34,481 nt of DNA, taken from positions 170,527-205,007 of the forward strand of contig NZ_LMUM01000004.1 in the NCBI RefSeq assembly GCF_009765985.1, written 5' to 3'. The stretch is from Acidobacterium sp. S8. GTDB taxonomy: Bacteria; Acidobacteriota; Terriglobia; Terriglobales; Acidobacteriaceae. Below the pieces are notes generated by a model that worked only from the letters and a program-made list of their open reading frames with translations, had not been told where the DNA came from and did no database searches. Positions 28,628 through 34,481 of this stretch are shown piece after piece. Position 1 is the stretch's first letter. Each line of letters opens with the position of its first letter. The position numbers were made by a program, and so were the translations under genes.

Positions 28628-29980
28628 TCATCGAATCGGAACCACAGGCATGCCTTGCAGGACAGCCAGCTCGCTCTGGACGCGCTGCCAGGCTTTTGTA
28701 TTTTTTTTGGTAATGATGGGGGATTTTGGGTCCGAATAATACGCCAGAATGTCCCGTTTCAACCCAGAGGGCGCGGGTTGGTCCGGCTTCGCGGTAATGA
28801 TCGTCAGCAGCTTTGCATATGTCTCATCTGTCAGGGGATAGCCGCCGGGCTGGACGATGTAGCCGGTATCCAGATCGCGATTATTCAGCTGTAAGGTCGC
28901 CTCCGGCGTCTGGGCAGGGAATTGATGCAAGCGCCCTAGAAGTTCGGCGTATAAGTCCAATGATCTGTTCACGCTGGCGACATATTTGCTTTCAGTCTCT
29001 TCAGTTGGGATTTTGATAGATAGATCGGAAGCTGGTCCAACTTTAGGCACAATGATGACGAAAAAAGCGAGCAAATGGGTGCCGATTCCTGCCTTTTTGC
29101 GCGTGTTTTGCCACCCATGGTTGTAGTCCGCCTCCTGGATGCGCTTATCCAGCTTCTGGAATTCCTCAGTATCCGGATCTGGGAGGAAATCATGTTGGTG
29201 AATCAGCACTTCGGCGTGCGCAAAATTTGGCAGGAAAGAGCGCACCGAGTGACGGTACGAGCTGATGACCGCTTTTCGGCGCTCGTTTCCCAGAATTATC
29301 TTCAAATGTATGCCATATGTTTCGTAAAACGCCCGATCCAAGAGCTCGACCGAGACCCGTAAGCCAATGTGGTTGAGATAGGCGGAGGGAGCGAAGTGTT
29401 TTTTCGTCAGCTGATCGATGTCAAATGCGAACTCAGTACGGACGTGGCCGTGCGGGCTTTCGTCGTAGGTAATGGAATGTCCATACCGCAAGGCAAGTTT
29501 CGGAAATTCGATGGCGGTCGATGGATTGACGGCATCCTGATGCCCCACACTGTCTCCAACGAAGTGAGATAGAGCTCCAAGAGCGAAGGCCAACTCGTTT
29601 ACGTTTCGTGCATTGCGAATCAGGCTGGCGACGAAATCGCCGGTGCGGACGTAATGGGTGAGATTGCTGAACAGAGTGTTTCCGAACGGATAATAACCCG
29701 CATCCTGTATTTCGCAGCCGCCGTATGCGTAGGACTGCGCTACCCGCAGTTCTTCAGCGGTTGTATTGGGGTAGCGTGCGAGCAGGAGCGGTTTGATTGA
29801 AGGACCCCAGGCAAGATCGATGATCTGCTGGTGAGTAAGAACCGAATATGCGAGGCACTGGGAAAGCGTAAGAATCCAGATGAGCAAAGCGCAGGTGAGC
29901 GGGTAGAGACAATCTTGCGGTCGTGCAGACATTCGCTTATTCGAGGCCGATACAGCTTTTTGGGTTGTCCCATTATTCAT
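28628..29980 (-). CDS. Zinc-dependent phospholipase C-like exported protein
   Basis: The protein has 450 residues if started at the ATG at 29980, which overlaps the permease stop by 8 bases. A second ATG at 29932 gives a cleaner signal peptide. The hydrophobic segment CALLIWILTLSQCLAYS (about 30-46) precedes LTHQQIIDLAW. The segment HFVGDSVGHQDA (139-150) and HGHVRTEF (~177) supply the His/Asp ligands expected of the bacterial phospholipase C/P1-nuclease-like zinc fold (PF00882). Activity on phospholipids is inferred. The C-terminal half (about 300-450) is not recognised. Lying inside a Lol-type cluster, it suggests work on envelope lipids. No strong ribosome site is seen, consistent with translational coupling. 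Confidence 0.75.
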   Translation of the reverse strand: MNNGTTQKAVSASNKRMSARPQDCLYPLTCALLIWILTLSQCLAYSVLTHQQIIDLAWGPSIKPLLLARYPNTTAEELRVAQSYAYGGCEIQDAGYYPFGNTLFSNLTHYVRTGDFVASLIRNARNVNELAFALGALSHFVGDSVGHQDAVNPSTAIEFPKLALRYGHSITYDESPHGHVRTEFAFDIDQLTKKHFAPSAYLNHIGLRVSVELLDRAFYETYGIHLKIILGNERRKAVISSYRHSVRSFLPNFAHAEVLIHQHDFLPDPDTEEFQKLDKRIQEADYNHGWQNTRKKAGIGTHLLAFFVIIVPKVGPASDLSIKIPTEETESKYVASVNRSLDLYAELLGRLHQFPAQTPEATLQLNNRDLDTGYIVQPGGYPLTDETYAKLLTIITAKPDQPAPSGLKRDILAYYSDPKSPIITKKNTKAWQRVQSELAVLQGMPVVPIR

Positions 29981-31226
29981 AGCGCAACGCTTCGGCGGGA
30001 AGCACTTTTGCAGCAGAGCTGGAGGGGTACAGAGTGGCCAGCAAAGAGACTCCGAGCGAAACGAGCGAAACAATGACACCATCCATAGCCCGAGGAGCGA
30101 AGGGCAGGTAATCAATGGAATATACATCCGCCGACAACGGGAAGTGATAACGTGCCCCCGCCCAGGATATGGCGTAACCGAGAAGGAGACCGATGATGGT
30201 TCCCAAAATACTGATGAGGAAGCCTTGTATGAGGAAGATGCGCCGCACCTGACCGGGCTGCACGCCCAGCGACATCAGCACGGCGATGTCTTTCGTCTTC
30301 TCCATGACCATCATGGTGAGCGCGATGAGGATATTCAGTGCTGCCACGCATACTATCAAACCGATAACGATGAAGGTAACAATCTGCTCGAGTTTCAGTG
30401 CTTTGAAGAGCTCGCGGTTCTGTTCCATCCAGTTTGTGGTTTCAAATCCGGGACCTGCGGCCTGCTCGATCTCTTTACCGATGCGATCGGCGTGGTAAAG
30501 ATTGTCGACCTTGAAAGCAATTTCAGAGACAACATCGGGCTCTCCGAAGAGATGCTGCGCATCGACCAGCCGGACAAATCCGAAGCCGGAATCGTACTGA
30601 TAGAAGCCGGAATGGAAGATGCCTGCGATCTGAAAGCGCTGATATTTGGGAACAATTCCATAGGGAGTCAGCTCGCCTTGTGGACTGGTGACGTTTACTG
30701 TATCGCCAACCTTGGCATCAAGCGTGTTTGCCAGATCGTAGCCGATCACAATGGGTGGCGTGGCGTGGTTCGCCTCGTCTGTGGACGCAATATTGATTGG
30801 CTGCGAGAGCGGAACTGCGCTGCCCGATTTGATTTGCGAAAGCAGATCGCTGACACCGCGCTCTTCGTCCGGAATGATCCCTTTCAACTCCGCTCCGCCG
30901 GAAAGCGCGCCGCGCGAGATAAGAACCGGCTCGTAGAGACCGGGCGCGGCTGCGGTGACGTGGGGAAGCCTCCGCATGCGTTCCGTCAGCTCACGCCAGT
31001 TACGAATACCGTCACTCTGGACCCGCATGAGCATGACATGGGCGGTCGAGCTCAGCAACCGCTCGCGCAAGTCGTGGCTCATGCCATTCGTGATGGCAAG
31101 GGCGATGATCAGCGAAGCGACACCTACTGCGACTCCGGCGACCGAGATGGCGGTAATTACACCTACGACGGCCTGCCTTCGTTTCGCTCTTAAGTAGCGG
31201 GCTGCAACAAAGAGCTCGAATCTCAC
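29973..31226 (-). CDS. LolC/LolE-like ABC transporter permease (FtsX family)
   Basis: This inner-membrane subunit extracts lipoproteins or other substrates from the periplasmic leaflet. The 417 residues show the LolC/E layout: the N-terminal motif FELFVAARYLRAKRRQAVVGVITAISVAGVAVGV with TM1, a large periplasmic domain (about 50-265), and three C-terminal helices (about 275-300, 320-350, 370-395). The FtsX segment MMVMEKTKDIAVLMSLGVQPGQVRRIFLIQG is typical. Only one such permease is present, so it may act as a homodimer (LolF-type) with the LolD-like ATPase. The ATG overlaps the stop of the upstream propeller gene (ATGA). Confidence 0.9.
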   Translation of the reverse strand: MRFELFVAARYLRAKRRQAVVGVITAISVAGVAVGVASLIIALAITNGMSHDLRERLLSSTAHVMLMRVQSDGIRNWRELTERMRRLPHVTAAAPGLYEPVLISRGALSGGAELKGIIPDEERGVSDLLSQIKSGSAVPLSQPINIASTDEANHATPPIVIGYDLANTLDAKVGDTVNVTSPQGELTPYGIVPKYQRFQIAGIFHSGFYQYDSGFGFVRLVDAQHLFGEPDVVSEIAFKVDNLYHADRIGKEIEQAAGPGFETTNWMEQNRELFKALKLEQIVTFIVIGLIVCVAALNILIALTMMVMEKTKDIAVLMSLGVQPGQVRRIFLIQGFLISILGTIIGLLLGYAISWAGARYHFPLSADVYSIDYLPFAPRAMDGVIVSLVSLGVSLLATLYPSSSAAKVLPAEALRYE

Positions 31227-33418
31227 CGAACGACTGCTTTCGCCGCTGCTGCATTCTCGTAACGATCGAAGACGCGGACTGTAATCAAATGTTCGGTTGG
31301 ATTGGCAGGCGGTTCCGCGCCCGCAGGCAACGGTTTAGGCTGCGCTTCGAAGTCGTAGTGTTCGGTGAGGGAATCCGACAGCTTGCCGACGGGTTCGACA
31401 TATTGCCAGGGGCCTGCGTCGACCGAATACTCAGCGTGGCCTATTGGCGTTGCGCTATCTGTAGCTGTCAAAGTTACGCGAATTTTCCCGTTCAGGATGC
31501 GCGCTTCCATTGCCGAAAGCACGGGTGGCGTGGTGTCGATGAGAAATCGATCACTTACGCGCTCTGCGGTTAAGGCCTCGCCGGGATTATGAGAGGGCGC
31601 ATCGCTGGCCACGATTTTCAATCGATAGGCGCCATCGGGCAGAGAGGTGGAATCGAAGGTATAGAACCGATCTGTAACCCTGGCCTTCAGCAGTTGCCAG
31701 TTGGTTTCGTTATCGCCGCGATAGAAGAGGTTGTAGACAATCTCATCTCCATTGTCGTCATGCGCGGCCCAGCGCGCCGTTACGGCAGACTTATCGCGGA
31801 TGCCGGAGAGCGGCTCACGTCCGGACTCGCTATTAAGCTGCAGGATAGGATTCGGCTGCGCATTGAAGTTGATGGATATGTTTTGCGATGGTTGCCCCGA
31901 CGGTTGCGCATTTACGCGCGCGCCCGGTACGACAGCAATGTCATCGATCACCGGAGCCATGTTCACTGGCAGGTAGTTAATGCCAACGGAACCGACGGTA
32001 GCACCGGGATGGAGTACAACTTTCCACTGCACAAAGCGCGAGCTTTCAAGCCCGAGCGGACCGTTATTGGAGGTAACTTTTTTCCAGTCGCTCCAGGCAC
32101 GCTGCGGGTTTTCGATGTTGCCTGCGCGCGCATAGAGTTCATAGCCGGTAGAAGCTGCATCGACTTCAGCGCGGCCCCACTGCGCGAAGACTCCGGCATC
32201 GAAGACGTCGCTGAGATAAGTGCTCTCAGCAGATTGTGCGTGGCTCAAAAGATAGACTTTCCCGGTGTTCGCGGTGGCGACGTAAAGTCCGCGTGGGGAG
32301 TCGGCAAAGCACACGGCCTGCGAAGCTTCAAGATGCGCGATGTCTGCGTACTGACCGTCATCCGCGATGCGATAAATGCGTCCGCGATTGCCGGAGGCGG
32401 CAAGCAGGCCCTGCGGCGACCAGTGCAGGGCGTAAACGATGTCATCATGAGCTGACCAGATTTTGCTCGGAGCGCCGTGCGCGGGGATGGAGTAGACCTC
32501 TGAGCCATCGGGAATGACCGTATTACCGTTAAAAGCCTGCACCGAGCCGGGCTGCACGATTGTAATTGTGGCGGTGACGGATGGAATTCCCTGGACCGGC
32601 AGCGGAGGTAAAGGGCCGGGTCCTTTGCCTCCTACTGCGGAGGCGTAGATAGTGCCGTTATCCCCCACTGTCAGCGAGGTGATCTCGCGCTTGGGAGCGT
32701 CGTAGAGAATATAGCCTTTCCCGCTGTTGTCCACGCGATAGACGAGGCCGCTACCGTCCGATCCCGCGATCAGGTTTCCTGCCTTGTCGAAGGCGATGGT
32801 ACGAATATGCTGCTCATCGCTTTTGAAAAAGAGGACTGGTTTTGAGTTAGCCTTTGAGACATCGACGCGATAGACCGCTGCCGGACCTCCGGTCGCGATG
32901 TAGAGCTGGCCGCTGCCGTCGAAGGCCAGATCCCAGATGTATTTCGGCTTTTCTTCTGTCTGTGTGGGATCGAAGACTACCTCGGCCTTACTCTCGTCGA
33001 GATCGGCAGCATCAGCGGGAATTTTGTAGACCTTGCCCGAAGGTAATGTCGCTGCGTATATCGACCCATCCTTGCCGACTCGGACGGCCTGCACGGAAAG
33101 ATCCTTGCTCGAGAAGATTTTTGCAATCTTGCCGTCTGACGTGACCCGCAGAACTGTGGCTGGTGAACCGGTCGCGGCATAGGCGTTGCCTGCGCTGTCG
33201 GCGGCGATGGACCAAACGTAGGTCGATGGAGTGATAGCGATCTGTTTGCTTTCAGGGCCGGCTTCGAGGGTGCCGTCACTGCGAATGACTACGCCCTGGG
33301 GGGTGCCTTTTTCGAGGTCTTCGACGCGCTGCTGCGTCCAGATACGGGTACCCTGTGCTGTGGCAACGGAGGCGGTGAGGCAGAGGAAGATCAGGCTGGC
33401 GGGCAGGCGGCGCATCAT
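31223..33418 (-). CDS. Exported beta-propeller protein with C-terminal Ig-like domains
   Basis: The 731-residue protein has a signal peptide (MMRRLPASLIFLCLTASVATA). About ten propeller blades follow (residues ~60-400), with recurring patterns such as VWSIAADSAGNAYAATGSP, IWDLAFDGSGQLYIATGGP and IRTIAFDKAGNLIAGSDG (NHL/WD-type D-x-x-G-x-x-Y-A units). The second half holds Ig/FN3-like regions (DDNGDEIVYNLFYRGDNETNW and SATPIGHAEYSVDAGPW). No enzymatic motif is seen. It is the first gene of the cluster and overlaps the permease gene by four bases, so it may be a substrate-binding or scaffold partner of the exporter. The family is unnamed to me. Confidence 0.8.
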   Translation of the reverse strand: MMRRLPASLIFLCLTASVATAQGTRIWTQQRVEDLEKGTPQGVVIRSDGTLEAGPESKQIAITPSTYVWSIAADSAGNAYAATGSPATVLRVTSDGKIAKIFSSKDLSVQAVRVGKDGSIYAATLPSGKVYKIPADAADLDESKAEVVFDPTQTEEKPKYIWDLAFDGSGQLYIATGGPAAVYRVDVSKANSKPVLFFKSDEQHIRTIAFDKAGNLIAGSDGSGLVYRVDNSGKGYILYDAPKREITSLTVGDNGTIYASAVGGKGPGPLPPLPVQGIPSVTATITIVQPGSVQAFNGNTVIPDGSEVYSIPAHGAPSKIWSAHDDIVYALHWSPQGLLAASGNRGRIYRIADDGQYADIAHLEASQAVCFADSPRGLYVATANTGKVYLLSHAQSAESTYLSDVFDAGVFAQWGRAEVDAASTGYELYARAGNIENPQRAWSDWKKVTSNNGPLGLESSRFVQWKVVLHPGATVGSVGINYLPVNMAPVIDDIAVVPGARVNAQPSGQPSQNISINFNAQPNPILQLNSESGREPLSGIRDKSAVTARWAAHDDNGDEIVYNLFYRGDNETNWQLLKARVTDRFYTFDSTSLPDGAYRLKIVASDAPSHNPGEALTAERVSDRFLIDTTPPVLSAMEARILNGKIRVTLTATDSATPIGHAEYSVDAGPWQYVEPVGKLSDSLTEHYDFEAQPKPLPAGAEPPANPTEHLITVRVFDRYENAAAAKAVVR

Positions 33419-33603
33419 CTGATGTTGAGTCTACTAAATCGGAGTCTGGAAACCCCCATATCCTGCGATTGGGCTTTGCCACGGGGTTCCGAATGGGTCT
33501 CGCCGGGCGGAAGGAGCGGGCCAGCCGGTTTGGCTGTGTTCGAGGAAAAAGCGCTCCAACTTTGGTCAAGAAAGGAGAGGTCCGAATATCTGGAATGGAA
33601 TCG

Positions 33604-33633
33604 TTTCCACTTTTCGTTTCAGAGGAATATAAT
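33604..33633 (+). promoter_or_regulatory. Putative promoter for the alpha-mannosidase gene
   Basis: TTTCCA (33604-33609) and TATAAT (33628-33633), separated by 18 bases, lie 79 bases before the GTG start in the divergent gap. The -10 matches the consensus fully, the -35 four of six. Confidence 0.5.
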
Positions 33634-33711
33634 TCGACCCGTCTCTACCCGTTGTTCTGAGAAAGGCTACTGCCGAGGTAACGCGGGAATCAAGAGCAAG
33701 GAGATTTGCAG

Positions 33712-34481
33712 GTGAAGACTGGATTGGGTCGCGGTGTGGCATGGGGCACGATTTGCGCCACTGCGCTGTTTTTTTCCTCTGCTGTGCATGCGCAAGATGC
33801 GCAGGAAGTAGCACAGATTACTAAATCAATGCCCAGCGGAGCGCAGGAAGTTGTGCAACGACTTGGGGAGCTTGACCATTTACCCGCAGGCGAGTGGCGC
33901 TTTCACGCCGGCGATGTTGCGCACGGCGAGAGCACAGACCTCGATGATTCAAGCTGGCAGACAGTAAAGCCTGGCTTCGAGTCTTCGGGCGAAGCGGCAT
34001 GGTTCCGGCGCTGGGTAGAAGTACCTAAGACGCTGCATGGCTACGACCTGACTGATACGCGTATCTGGTTCAGATTTGCCGCCGAAGCGAACGGCCCGAT
34101 GCCGCAGATTATTTATTTCAACGGCAGCCGCGTGGCGCTGGGCGATGATCTGGAACCGATCGTACTGCTCGATCATGCCAAGCCGGGACAAAAAGTTCTG
34201 GTCGCTGTGAAGCTGCTGCAGACGGTCGATCAAAAGCGTTTCCACAACGCGCAATTCAAGATCGACTTCTCGGAGAGCCGTCCGAATCCTGACGATCTGC
34301 GCAAGGAGTTTCTCTCGGCCGCGTTGCTCGTTCCGAGCCTTTCGAAGAACCAGCAGGGTGACGAGGCTACGCTCGAGAAATCGATTCAGTCTGTCGATCT
34401 GAAGGCGCTCGATGGCGCCGATCAGTCGAAGTTTGACGCTTCGCTCAAGCAGTCGCAAAGCCAGCTTGAATCGCTGAAGCC
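33712..34481 (+). CDS. Secreted alpha-mannosidase (GH38-type), N-terminal part
   Basis: The frame starts at GTG 33712, preceded by AAGGAGA with 7 bases spacing, and stays open to the window end, so the gene is 3' truncated here (about 256 codons visible). A signal peptide (hydrophobic ICATALFFSSAVHA) is followed by a region with ITKSMPSGAQEVVQRL, LPAGEWRFHAGDV and WFRRWVEVPKTLHGYDL. This resembles the N-terminal beta-sandwich domain that precedes the catalytic barrel of bacterial alpha-mannosidases. The catalytic part is outside the window, so the assignment rests on the N-terminus only. It is divergent from the propeller gene. Confidence 0.75.
   Translation, partial: MKTGLGRGVAWGTICATALFFSSAVHAQDAQEVAQITKSMPSGAQEVVQRLGELDHLPAGEWRFHAGDVAHGESTDLDDSSWQTVKPGFESSGEAAWFRRWVEVPKTLHGYDLTDTRIWFRFAAEANGPMPQIIYFNGSRVALGDDLEPIVLLDHAKPGQKVLVAVKLLQTVDQKRFHNAQFKIDFSESRPNPDDLRKEFLSAALLVPSLSKNQQGDEATLEKSIQSVDLKALDGADQSKFDASLKQSQSQLESLK

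Noticed and set aside
30144-31193. Plus-strand open frame of 349 codons
   Set aside because: Antisense to the LolC/E-like permease; its composition is not protein-like.

Overview
The window looks like chromosomal DNA of a Gram-negative soil bacterium, most likely an acidobacterium of the Terriglobales/Acidobacteriaceae type. This is inference from the gene families and their style: a secreted DUF4965/glutaminase-A-type protein, Tat-exported aldo/keto reductase, GH38 mannosidase, oligopeptidase B, a propeller protein with a Lol-type exporter, and RND efflux with an outer-membrane factor. No 16S gene or other taxonomic marker is present.

Layout. (1) 1-1964: the end of a phosphate-uptake operon, pstA (cut by the window edge)-pstB-phoU, with adjoining or overlapping reading frames. 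(2) 2024-2488: a NUDIX hydrolase facing the operon. (3) 2660-2734: an intact tRNA-Asn(GTT) with its own promoter. (4) 2690-16602: a genomic island integrated into that tRNA. The last 48 bases of the tRNA region are repeated 13,865 bp downstream with two mismatches, and a frameshifted, truncated tyrosine recombinase abuts the tRNA-side copy. The island carries an intact czcCBA-type metal efflux operon led by a small CPICH-motif membrane protein, an intact trehalose-synthase-like GH13 enzyme, and a BNR/sialidase-like protein. The rest is a graveyard of gene pieces: a TPR-like gene cut by an inverted GH13 fragment, a TPR-type N-terminal stub, an MFS fragment, an unassigned C-terminal remnant and an ArdC-like C-terminal remnant. 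(5) 16603-17830: a small acidic protein with a strong ribosome site and the frameshifted C-terminus of a phosphoesterase.

(6) 17831-22464, plus strand: a MATE exporter, a secreted glutaminase-A-like protein and a Tat-dependent aldo/keto reductase. (7) 22517-33418, minus strand: oligopeptidase B, a possible 52-residue membrane protein, a terminator, clpC, and a cluster of propeller protein, LolC/E-like permease, zinc-dependent phospholipase C-like protein and LolD-like ATPase. Its first three genes overlap and are probably translationally coupled. (8) 33712 to the end, plus strand: the start of a secreted GH38-type alpha-mannosidase.

The most interesting signals are the undescribed tRNA-Asn island with its decaying mosaic, the metal efflux operon with its small leader protein, and the propeller/permease/phospholipase/LolD cluster, which suggests a dedicated envelope-lipid or lipoprotein process.
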